Of a stretch of 64,000 nt of DNA, positions 38,564 through 48,236 are shown piece by piece; position 1 is the first letter of the stretch, and each line of letters begins with the position of its first letter. The DNA is from Anseranas semipalmata (Eukaryota > Chordata > Aves > Anseriformes > Anseranatidae). The translations under genes and the position numbers were made by a program. Under the pieces are notes generated by a model. The model was not told the origin of the DNA. It was given only the letters and a program-made list of their open reading frames with translations, and did not search any database. Location: contig VXAA01000619.1 in NCBI GenBank assembly GCA_013399115.1, positions 157,763 through 221,762 on the forward strand, read 5' to 3'.

Positions 38564-38743
38564 AGGAGTCACAGCTCATACAGAGGAGTGTGCTTGAGCA
38601 GCAAGGATGGCATTCTGTACAACGAAGAAACATTTGTGGTTTACGTAGAAATAAGCCAATACCCATATGCCCAGAACCTGGATATTGATCCCTGGTGTGA
38701 GCTGTGCAAAGGCAGGTCTTTGCCTTCGGTGACAATGGCAAAG
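38564..38743 (+). CDS. Candidate protein-coding exon, unidentified
   Basis: A pyrimidine-rich stretch (TGCTATTCCCCTTGCTCAGACTGTTGCAG) ends at 38563. It is followed by exactly 60 open codons and a donor AAG|GTGAGG at 38744, so the exon would be phase 0 at both ends. The encoded segment contains SSKDGILYNEETFVVYVEIS and, later, DPWCELCKG. Codon third positions are more GC-rich than the surroundings, several CpGs survive, and the mix of acidic, aromatic and Cys residues looks coding. I recognise no family. The same frame stays open from 38504 to 38851. A frame-shifted overlapping frame also stays open, which weakens the case. Alternatives are a retrocopy fragment or chance. Confidence 0.3.
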
Positions 38744-38851
38744 GTGAGGCAAGGGACTATACCAGTGCATGGAAAACACTGGGAGGTGTTTGGTCCCAGA
38801 GCAGATTTTCAAAACTGTCCATCAGAGAAGAATATTCAAAGCCACACTTAG

Positions 38852-40722
38852 TTTTGTGTCTTTACAGGACACAGCTTATTTCTTCTTGTTGCTTTTATGG
38901 TGCATGCCACAATCTGCCAACTTGATGTGCATCTTGTCACCCATCTTTATTCACTTACGTTGTTTCTTGTCTTGTTCAGTACCTGGTACAAGAACTAGTA
39001 ACTTCTGCCTTCTAGCTCATAAGCGATGGTCCTAGTAGATGCTACAATAGAAATTAGTTAACACATCACATGTATTACTAGTTCCCCATCACATACAATT
39101 TCTTTTCCAAAAAGAAATGGATATGAAGGATCCTAATTAAGAAAGTTGAAGCTTTATGTTATATAATGCTTCATTGATACTTTTCATCTTAAAATTTGAA
39201 TTTCATTTTGAATTTCATTTTCACAACCTTGGCCAGAAGTAGGCTGATTTCTTTCAGTGAAGGAAAGGAAAAATGAAGTATAATTAAGATGAAAAAGTTC
39301 CTTTCAAGTAATCTGTTTTTATTTCCATGTGTACTGACAACCTTTTCTTTTCCTATTGCTTACAACAGCAGTAATATTGAAAGAATTGATGAATAAACAT
39401 TTGGGTGGTGTATTCAGTAGTTGTTGACAGGTGGTGGGAAATATAGCACCCCATATTTCAACAGGTGCAGAAAAGTTATAATGCTGAAAGACAGGAAAAT
39501 AATCAGAATCTTGGTATTAACTCTGTATCTTGCATGTCCTGTATGTAACTTTTCTTTTCTGTTAGTAATAATCTTTATACATGGGATGAAATACCAGAAA
39601 GTGATTGCCTGATTTATATACTCTCTCTTCTGCACAATTGTATGGTGCATGGGTCTTCTTGGAAATGAATATTTTGATCGACGGACCACTCAACTTCTCT
39701 CAGGTTTCTTGTCTTAATCTGTGGAACAAAACCACACCCAGGAGCAAAACCACATATGGAAAAATGTATATATGCCCCATACATTTATCCAGCTACTCCA
39801 AAACTAGTAATAAGAATACCATAAAAATGTATTGAGAACTGTTAACTATATTCACAAAAATTATTGCTAACATTAATGTTATATACAGTTCCTGAAGGTA
39901 TGGAGCTGGTCCCATACTTTCAAAATTTGGTGACCAAATTGGTCATTCATTCTGAGACCAAGGCTTTTGAAGATTTGTCACATACAGCACAGTTAAAGAA
40001 AATATTAAATAAAGGTAATAAATAAATAAGTAAATAACATGTCATTCAGCCTCCCAAAAGAAGTGTAATGGCTCTGCAGCTTCATGATCAGAAAATGTGT
40101 CCATTATCTTTATATTTGTTCTGCTAAGACAAATATTCCCCTCTTATGCACCAGAATCATATGTTTTATATTTGGAGTTCTTAGATCCGATAAACCAAAT
40201 AGCTGTATTTACAAATCCTAAGCAAGAAGTGTTTATTCCAGGCCATGTCCAAAACAGCAGACAGCTTCAGGCAAGAACAAACAATTTGCTTTGTAAACAG
40301 CCCCCCTGACTTGCCTGAACATCTTTATATTTCTTTCCCAGAGATCAGACAAGTGGGTGACCCAAGTAAGAACATAAGCACGGCTATGTACGAAAGGCTA
40401 GAATAGCCTTGAGAGAAAATAGCATTTTTTACAGTAATGAGACAACAAAATAACTGTGTTACATTGAATATATATTGATGGCAATATGCTACTAGATGCT
40501 TCCAATCAGATGTTTTGAAAATTGTGTCCAAAGGTACTGATTCAGTCATCATGACCCTGCAAGTGCTTTAACAGAAGTGAAATGCATCTATGTGCAAAGG
40601 ACAACCACTAAACCAGTTTTTAACATATTTCATCATGCCTATTCTTCTGGACTGCATTGACTTTTAGCAGAGTATTGACATTTTCCTTGGTACCTTGTTA
40701 TACTCAGCTGACTATTTCCCAT
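38852..40722. other. Unique AT-rich non-coding DNA
   Basis: No gene supported. Includes a small tandem repeat GAATTTCATTTT x2 (39198-39221). Confidence 0.55.
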
Positions 40723-40778
40723 AGCTGGTTTCACCATCTGTGTAATGAAGGAAATAATAACTCCTTTTCTATGTAATT
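40723..40778 (+). repeat. MIR SINE relic (3' core)
   Basis: GCTGGTTTCACCATCTGTGTAATGAAGGAAATAATAACTC follows the MIR core 'cctcagtttcctcatctgtaaaatgggataataat' base for base through most of its length. MIR is an ancient amniote SINE and a few decayed copies persist in birds. Confidence 0.45.
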
Positions 40779-42665
40779 ATTTCTATCTCTAGAATGGAGG
40801 ATCAAGAAACAGGTATTTAATAGTAGCTGATTATGGTTTGTTTAAGTCTATGAAACCACAATGTGGCTGGGAACCTGAAACTGAAGCAGATTTTTCCTTA
40901 AATATTAATTCTGCTTTCAGTTTTTTTGTAGCAGCTCAAGCAGCATGCAGCCATTTCTCAGGCTCAAGGCTGTCTCTCAGGCTTTCTAAATCCTTGTTAC
41001 TAATATAGAAACCCTGATCAAATTAAAAAAAAAAAGGGGGGGAAAGAAATCAGGCAAAGACATCTCCCATTTTTCAGAATTATTTACAGAACTATTTATT
41101 GTATTTATTGTGAGTTCTCCCACATATTATATCTTGCAAAAAAAAAAAAANTGAGACAATTTATATACAGACCAGTTTGGTGAAAGGAAAGAAAAAAAAG
41201 AAAGAAAATCTGAGGAAACGTGGCCCTGATCACAGAAACTTTCTTGCACCAGAAATGATGATGTGACAAGATGTGTCAAGAATAAGTCTTTCTTAAATGC
41301 ATTTACCATTGCAAAACATAAATTCTGATGTACATTTTTACCCATCCCTGGTTTCTGAAGTATTTACTGACAGTCTGCTTGGTTCCTGAAGTCTTTTTTA
41401 TTTCAAATTTGTAGCTGTTGCAAATTCCCAATGTGCACTACAATCCTGGCTTATCCCTTTTCCTCTCCCCCTGCAAATATTGTGGAGTGGGAATGCACTG
41501 ATTTGGTTCTGCTGATTTATGTGCTACTTTGTTCTTTATCTGTTTGCACCTCGCCAGTAAAATAACATCGTGCTATCATTTCCAGGGTTCACAGGACCCT
41601 GTCAACACTTAACAGTCAAAGGTCAACCAACTTCACAACTCATGGTTAAATAAGTTGAAAAATCTCACCTAGTATTAACCCCTAACACATCAAATGAAGA
41701 AAAATGGTACTGGCATCACTAGCAAAGTAGCATTGCCATACAGCAGGCTGCTCTCACTGTAGCAAACTGGTAATACAGGCACTGAGACATGAATGTCCTT
41801 GAGATCCCCAGTTCTAGAAGTGGACAATGAAACTTGTGTTCCTGATTGCCATGGATTTATGTCTTGCTCTGTTCTTTATCTAAGTATCCAGGAGAGCCAT
41901 CCACATGTTGTTATCTTTCTTTCATCTTCTGAGCTGTCTGTGACCAGTTCATCTTTCCCTGACATTATCTCTCTGTCCTGCAAGCCCTTCAGCATGTGTT
42001 TCCTGCAGTCATTTGCAAGTTCACAGGAACTTGCCAATACTTAACAGCCAAGTAGCAACAAACATGCCTGAAATAGTATAAATAAATCCACCTGATATCC
42101 CCTAGTAAATACTTTTATTTTTGTGTAATAGGCCTACATAGTGTTGGCTGTATTAAAGACAATAACCTCACCAAGGATTTCATTTCCAGGTACCTGTGCC
42201 ATTGCTGTTCTAAAGTTTCATGTCTCCTCCAGACAGATGTTGTTATCCTGAAAAAGTTATTTCAAATGTAAAATAATTTATATGAAAAACACTTCTGGAA
42301 GTTTATATGTTAACTATCTGGATTATCTTTTCCTCTCATTCTCAACACTACAAAAAGTTTGAAGAAGTTTTTAATCTAACTAGTACATATCTTTCAGCTT
42401 TTAGTTTTTACAACTCTCTTTCCCGTCATCTGTCTTTTAAATTGGAAAAACTTGGGAAGGGAGAGACAGAAAGAAAAGAGTTGGAAAGCAAAATATTACT
42501 GCATATTCATCTAAATAATTAAATGTTTTAAACATTTCAATTAGTTCATTAAAAAAAAAAAAATAGTACCAGAAGACAGACCACAGGAAAAAAATGTACA
42601 AGGCATTTTCAATGAAAAGGGCATTTTGATACTAAAATTTCAAACAACTAAGTCAACATATCCAG
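40779..42665. other. Unique AT-rich non-coding DNA
   Basis: No gene supported. Contains an A13 run ending in a single N at 41151 and an A13 run at 42551-42563. Confidence 0.55.
41151..41151. other. Single N at end of poly-A run
   Basis: An unknown base directly after A13 (41138-41150), typical of homopolymer consensus failure. Confidence 1.
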
Positions 42666-42673
42666 GTTCTGTT

Positions 42674-42915
42674 CAGCTGTTCTGAGAAACACTTTTAATA
42701 TCCACTACTGATCGAGGCTCAGCTGTTCCAGGTGTAGGCACATTTAATAAGAATCCCAGAGAACAGATCTCAGGCTAGTGCTGAATAACACAGGGAAGGA
42801 AAGCATCAGTGGGCTGACCAGCCGACAGCTGGTTTGAAGGGTAATCTGAAATCAATAGTCTTCTGATGACTGAGAGTACGTGACTCAGTACTCAGCTGAG
42901 TACTTTGCTCAGCTG
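42674..42915. promoter_or_regulatory. CAGCTG E-box cluster with AP-1 site
   Basis: Five exact CAGCTG hexamers (palindromic class of E-box bound by bHLH factors) begin at 42674, 42720, 42826, 42893 and 42910. An exact AP-1/TRE site TGACTCA lies at 42881-42887. In random sequence of this length one would expect well under one CAGCTG. The segment is also less AT-rich than its flanks. This fits a distal enhancer, but binding cannot be read from sequence. The hexamers might instead descend from an unrecognised repeat. Confidence 0.35.
42887..42904. repeat. 18-bp perfect palindrome
   Basis: AGTACTCAGCTGAGTACT equals its own reverse complement, centred on one of the CAGCTG E-boxes and overlapping the last base of the adjacent AP-1 site. 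No spacer. Confidence 0.9.
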
Positions 42916-44256
42916 CAGTACTGTTGGTAGCTCAAGGCTCTCCATGTGCACATCCTATGATAATATTCCGGAGGAGAGGTCAGTAGGCCATGATAATTCA
43001 CCCTGACCAGGAAAGAGTATAAAGGAAAGAGAAATATTTGAAGAAGAGCTTTCCAACACTAAAATTTCTCCATAACCCAAGAAACATGGCAAAGAAAGCA
43101 GCTTTAGATATTCTTTCTGACAGGTCTCTCTACTGCTTAAAAATTACAGAATGAAAATCCTGCTCAAGTAACTTGCAGCTATAAGATCATACTTGATCCT
43201 TTAAAATGTCTTCATTTCCAGAATAAGGCACTTGGTTCTGAATGCCTTATTTATTCTGTGGTTCACCGTAACATGTTGGACTACAATGACCTTTCTTGTA
43301 ACTTCTGTTTTGACTGTGGTGCCAGTCCTTCCCCCCCCCTCCCATTTGTATGCTTACCAACCTGTGAACTGCAATATTTGCATTCTAAGGCATCAGAGTA
43401 TTAAGGATATGCAAAAATGTAGTGAATCCGTCTGCTTGGATTTGCATGCATGTGTTGAGCAGGCCAATAAGCCAATAAGTCATTCTTTAAAACTCCCACA
43501 GTGTGGGAAATTCATTGGTGACAAACGTCAGCATGATATTTGAGACACATTCAGACTCTGTTATGAAATCGCTGTTCCTCTAAAGGCTGAGTCTTCTTAG
43601 CATTGCTAATGATCTGTAGCCTTCATTATCTACCCATTTATCCACTCTATGAAAATCTTTCAGTTGCTGCCATCTTTTCTTACATAAAATTAAGTACAAA
43701 TACAACAAAATAAAAGTGTTGCCAGTCAGGCTGGCACAACATTGTCTATCTGTAAGAGACAGGAAAAGGTATTATAATAATTTACTCTGTGGTGCCCTTC
43801 ACCTTTTATTGGGCTTATACACTTATACTGAACAATTTTTCAATGAGCCCATAGGGTTATTTTGCCAATGTGAACATATGCATATATACTTCTGGACACC
43901 TAAATCAACACTGTGAATTCATCTTTAGAGTAAAAACAATGTTTGACAGTGCTATTTAGGCCCTGATTTGTGCAGTAAATGACTAGCAGCTACTCAAGTA
44001 GTCATTAGCATTTCATGTAGAAACAGATGATATCTGTGCTCAGTACCTTCTTCCACACGAATGAGCAAACTAGGTTTAAATTTTAACATTCGTTATCTGT
44101 CCTAAACCTATAAATCTTGTCCTTATTGAAACCTGTGCTTATGTTTCCTTAAACCAACAGGCCAAGATTTCAAGTAGGAAGTTTTATAGTGGTGCAACTA
44201 TGAATCTGGTCATTAGTTGTTGCAATCAGTAACAATATGCAATGTAGACCAGACCT
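42916..44256. other. Unique AT-rich non-coding DNA
   Basis: No gene supported. A C9 run at about 43331-43339 is the only simple feature. Confidence 0.55.
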
Positions 44257-44290
44257 AAAAAAAAAAAAAAAAAAAAGACCAAAANCAGAC

Positions 44291-44324
<34 letters not shown>

Positions 44325-44336
44325 CCAAAAGCAGAC
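44257..44336 (+). repeat. Duplicated poly-A segment with single N, possible assembly artefact
   Basis: Structure: A20 (44257-44276), GACCAAAA, N (44285), CAGACC, A31 (44292-44322), GACCAAAAGCAGAC. The non-A part is essentially the same words twice, separated by long A runs, and the unknown base sits where the second copy has G. This is what results when two reads through a long homopolymer are joined with the overlap unresolved. Confidence 0.8.
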
Positions 44337-45491
44337 ATGGAGTGTTTTATATTGGAAACTCTGAAAGCAAGCAAAATATATCTGGTAAGGCAGGTTAGTA
44401 ACTGCACTGACAGCAAATACAAAGAATCCTCATTAAAAGAGATTAAAAAAATTGTAACGTCTCTAAAAACTATTTCATTTACACTTAGAATATGATCTTA
44501 AAGAAGAAAGTCTATGCTTTATATGCATATTAATGAATATTTACAGCTTGTTGCAGTGATTTCTTTATATCAAGAACTTTTTTTTTTTTTTGGCAGTGAA
44601 ATCATAAAACAAACAAACAAACAAACAAAAAACTTGATGCTCTAGCAAAACCACTTTCTACAACCTGAATCAACCAACCAGGGAACAAAGCCATGCCATG
44701 TGCTTTCCATAGCAGGACATGTAGGATGCAGTTTCAGTACTTATACTGATAGCTTGCAAACAATGTGTACAGCAGATTTGTTTGCATAACAGAATCGTTA
44801 AACAATTCTCAACTTTGAGTGAATTTACATGAATCAATCTGTTCATAAACAAGATCATAGTCTTTAGATCATTTTTTGTTCTCAAAATGACCTCCTCCCT
44901 CTGCCCTGTTTATGCAACTATGCCATTATGCAACTATGCCATTAGTTGGTGGCCAAGCACACATATGGTATGCTTGGTTATGTGCTTGGTTCTCTGTAAA
45001 ACTGAGGTCATTTTTGCTGTGGGAGGAGAATATTGTCAAAAATAATAATTAAAAATAACAGGAGAATTTTCCATAATGTGGGAGGCAGAATCATTAAACT
45101 CGAGATTCTGTATCTAGACAGTCCTATAATGCTGGGGACAAAGGACCCTTTGTTGCCTTTTGAACTGTAATCCTTAACCCTTCAGAGGCTCTGAATTTGA
45201 GAATAACCCAAGGTATGGAATAAGGTGGCATTCAGGGTCTCATGCAATGCAGCTTAGAGGCAAGCTAAATGACTATGTTTGTGTGTGCATTTTCTGTTCT
45301 CTATTTCTGTCAAGTGAATTGTGGCAAAAAAAGAATATATCAAATCAGATGCATCATTCAGAAGCAGACAACTACCCCCTCAGAAACACATTGGTTCATT
45401 TCAGCATCCAGGTTTATAATCACTGCTTGCAACAAAAGCAAAGAGAAACTCCTCTTTATTGTTAACATCTCTGAGACATACCTCGATGACC
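44337..45491. other. Unique AT-rich non-coding DNA
   Basis: No gene supported. Small repeats: T14 (44578-44591), AAAC units (44606-44632), and a tandem 16-mer TATGCAACTATGCCAT x2 (44911-44942). Confidence 0.55.
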
Positions 45492-45502
45492 NNNNNNNNN
45501 NN
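45492..45502. other. Assembly gap (11 N)
   Basis: Eleven unknown bases about 45 bp before a TA/T simple repeat, which may be what broke the assembly. Confidence 1.
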
Positions 45503-45547
45503 AGCTTTATTATTTTCAGCATCCTAAGGCTAGTAATGGCCACACTT

Positions 45548-45550
45548 TTA

Positions 45551-45581
<31 letters not shown>

Positions 45582-45586
45582 TTTTC
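45548..45586 (+). repeat. (TA)n plus T-run
   Basis: About 13 TA units passing into T13. Confidence 0.95.
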
Positions 45587-46466
45587 CACAATATTAAGCT
45601 TCAGATTATCTTTGGCCAAGTGCACAGGTGAAGTTTTCTTATATTTCTAGATCCAGAAAAAGGGCCTAGACCTTGAGGTCTCAGACAGATCTGAATTTTG
45701 CCAGGCTTATGTAGGTCATTTCATACTTTTTTAAAAGACTGGTGATTACTTCATAAATTTTCAGAAAACAGGCAGTTCTCTTTACAAATGTATACCTCAC
45801 CCTGACAGGCAGAATTTGCACTGTGGAGCTATTAATCTTAATCTATTATTCCTATTATTTACTGAGAACAGATAATCTCCTATGGTGAAGTTCCTTGCAA
45901 CATTATTTAGGTATTTTCCTGAAAGGTAACATGTACTTCTAATAGTTCAAGGTGACTGGAAAAGAGTTAGAACAAGATCCATTATACAAGTAAGATGAAA
46001 ATAATCGTGACTTAGTAAATTATGAAGGTTACATCTGAAGAAAGTTGTGGGAAGTGCTAAGTAATTGCAATAGATGAAACTGAGCGCTGGGGCCCATGAT
46101 ATGGAAGTTATGATGTGTAGCCCCATGCACAGTATAACCTGAAAGCCAGCAGAGGAAATTACATCTAGACTGGTGCATCAAAATTTAGTGAACAGCAAGG
46201 ACTGAAGACAAAACTCTCATGAACTCACTAATAAGTTAGACCTTAAGTCAGGTACAAAAAACACAGGGAAGTGTGAGGTGCATTTGTGACTCTTTCAGCC
46301 ATACTTAGAATTTGACCTTCCAGACCTGTCCAGGCAGAAGCATATGCTTTCATTCCTAAGAAAACCCTTTCAATTTTTACCAGCTGAAGGACTGCAATGA
46401 CAAAATGAACTTTCCTTAAACGAAAGCCTGTTTTGTGGCCTAGCACAACAGAAATATTCTGCTGCT
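45587..46466. other. Unique AT-rich non-coding DNA
   Basis: No gene or recognised repeat. Confidence 0.55.
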
Positions 46467-47006
46467 TCACAGAATCACAGAATGGGCGGGGTTGGAAGGG
46501 ACCTCTGGAGACCGTCTAGTCCAAGCCCCTGCCAAGCAGGACCACCTAGAGCATGTGGCACAGGATGGCATCCAGTCGGGTTTTGAATATCTCCAGAGAA
46601 GGAGACTCCACAGCCTCTCTGTGCAACCTGTTCCAGCGCTCTGTCACCCTCACAGTAAAGAAGTGCCCCCTCATGTTCAGCTGGAAATTCCTGTGCTTCA
46701 GTTTGTGCCCGTTGCCTCTCGTCCTGTCACTGGGCACAACTGAAAAGAGACCGGCTCCATCCTCTCGACACCCTCCCCTCAGATATTTATATACATTAAT
46801 GAGGTCTCCCCTCAGTCTTCTCTTTTCCAGGCTAAACAGGCCCAGTTCTTTCAGCCTGTCCTCATACGACAGGTGTTCCAGTCCGCTAATCATCTTAGTA
46901 GCCCTCCTCTGAACTCGCCCCAGTAGTTCTATGTCCCTCTTGTACTGGGGAGCCCAGAATGGGACACAAGACTCTAGGTGTGGCCTCACCAGGGCTGAGT
47001 AGAGGA
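46467..47006 (-). mobile_element. CR1 LINE, 5'-truncated, reverse-transcriptase C-terminus intact
   Basis: Read on the minus strand this is the 3' end of a CR1 non-LTR retrotransposon. It covers the last part of ORF2 downstream of the catalytic reverse-transcriptase core, a short 3' UTR, and terminal ATTCTGTG direct repeats (plus-strand CACAGAATCACAGAAT at 46469-46484). The reading frame is uninterrupted from about 47006 to its natural stop at 46546. It carries typical CR1 words: [10 protein letters not shown] near the start, [19 protein letters not shown] in the middle, and FKTRLDAIL shortly before the stop. The catalytic FADD-type motif lies upstream of the truncation and is absent, so the copy is dead. 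The open frame and low divergence suggest a relatively young insertion. Confidence 0.95.
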
Positions 47007-47467
47007 ATTGAAATAGTTCAAACACAGCAAAAATCACAATACATAGCCTAATAGTTCAGTAAGGGAAGAAAATGAAAATGAAATCATTCACTGCTGTCTT
47101 TTTGATTGTAGAAAGCTGAGAAAGCTGTTGGTGAATACATTTACCAGAGAAGTGTAACACTAAATGTAATCAAAATATCTTAATTTCCAAGAAAAATCCC
47201 AACCGCCACCAGTACACCAGATGTGCAACATATTCAACACTGATATTTTAAAAATCCATTGATTTCAAAATCAAAATCATTGATTTTACAGTACCTAGCT
47301 CCAAATTAGTATGTGAATAGAAAAGCTAGAAAATTATTCCCATTGTGAAAACTTGTGCTATACTTCCAAGCAGAAATGCTACATGTGGTTTGGGTGTACA
47401 ACACCCATTTCATCCATGATCAGCCGAATACACAGCTTCATTTGTTACAAACACGTTGTCAGCTTGT

Positions 47468-47475
47468 TGACGTCA
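47468..47475. promoter_or_regulatory. Exact CRE palindrome TGACGTCA
   Basis: The full 8-bp CREB/ATF consensus with an intact CpG in CpG-poor DNA. No promoter elements or CpG island surround it, so function is unproven. Confidence 0.3.
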
Positions 47476-47820
47476 GATCAGGAATATTGTGGCTCATTTT
47501 GCCAAAAGAAATGTCAGCTGTTTGCTGATCAGGGAAGTTGATAAAAATTATTTTGGTGGAATTAACAGCAAGGCTGTAAGTGAGCATAGCTTTGACATCC
47601 TACATTTTTGCAAAACATGGCTTTGATCCACAATAGGACAATCAAGACTAAACTGGAGTATGATTTGACATGTACACAAGGGCAAAACAGATGCCTAACA
47701 GCTTACATATGGTGCAGAATTCTTTTAAGAAAATCAGAGTGAGGAAGTTGTTTGCAACTTTTCAGATTTAGAAAGCCAGAGTTTTAAATCAATTAGAAAA
47801 AAAAATAACACTTTAGAATA

Positions 47821-47860
47821 TTTTGTGACTCTGATTTATTTTTTGTGACTGTGATTTATT
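47821..47860 (+). repeat. Tandem 20-bp duplication
   Basis: TTTTGTGACTCTGATTTATT followed immediately by TTTTGTGACTGTGATTTATT, a single mismatch. Probably a recent slippage or microduplication. Confidence 0.9.
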
Positions 47861-48093
47861 TTTCCACTTTGAAAAGAAGACAAGTGAAATAGGCATTTGC
47901 TCATTTGACAGTGTCACCACTCATGCTTTGTGAGGCAGAGAACTAAAACCCTGACAAATTCTCCACAGTTTATTCTTATGTTCTCTTCTCTATAGTAGAA
48001 GATACTTATGTGATACTAAAATTGCCATGTATGAAAGTGACACATTTCAGTAATGAACTTATTTTTATAAAGCCTCATAACATTGGGAGGTCA

Positions 48094-48236
48094 CATCTCT
48101 ATTTTATAGCTGGAAAATACTGGCATAAAATAAGTTCAAGAGCTTACTTTCACTAACATAGTGATGCCCGCAAACAGAGCAGGGACTGAACTTCAGTTTT
48201 TTGAATCCCCAGCACTGTTCACTCTCCACAAGACCA
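48094..48236 (-). repeat. MIR SINE relic (near full core)
   Basis: On the + strand the order CTATTTTATAGCTGGAAAATACTGGCA, AGAGCTTACTTTCAC, AACATAGTGATGCC, AACAGAGCAGGGACTGAACTTCAG, GAATCCCCAGCACTGTTCACTCTCCACAAGACCA tracks the reverse complement of MIR along about 140 bp ('ccattttacagatgaggaaactgaggca ... taacttgcc ... agctagtaagtggcagagctgggatttgaac ... ccagtgctctaaccactagacca'). Agreement in order, spacing and content across the whole length makes this the best ancient SINE in the window. The antisense open frame over it is incidental. Confidence 0.65.

Larger units (their letters stand above)
47007..48093. other. Unique AT-rich non-coding DNA with one CRE and a tandem 20-mer
   Basis: No gene supported. 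Contains an exact CRE palindrome (47468-47475) and a tandem duplication (47821-47860), both listed separately. Confidence 0.55.

Noticed and set aside
38704..38925. Frame containing VFAFGDNGKG, resembling an RCC1-type repeat
   Set aside because: Only one ten-residue resemblance. It overlaps the better-supported frame at 38564-38743, and no second RCC1 blade is present.
45269..45631. Open frames spanning the N gap near 45.5 kb
   Set aside because: They run through unknown bases and a TA/T simple repeat.
46546..47037. 163-codon minus-strand ORF as a host gene
   Set aside because: It is the C-terminal part of CR1 ORF2, a retrotransposon remnant.
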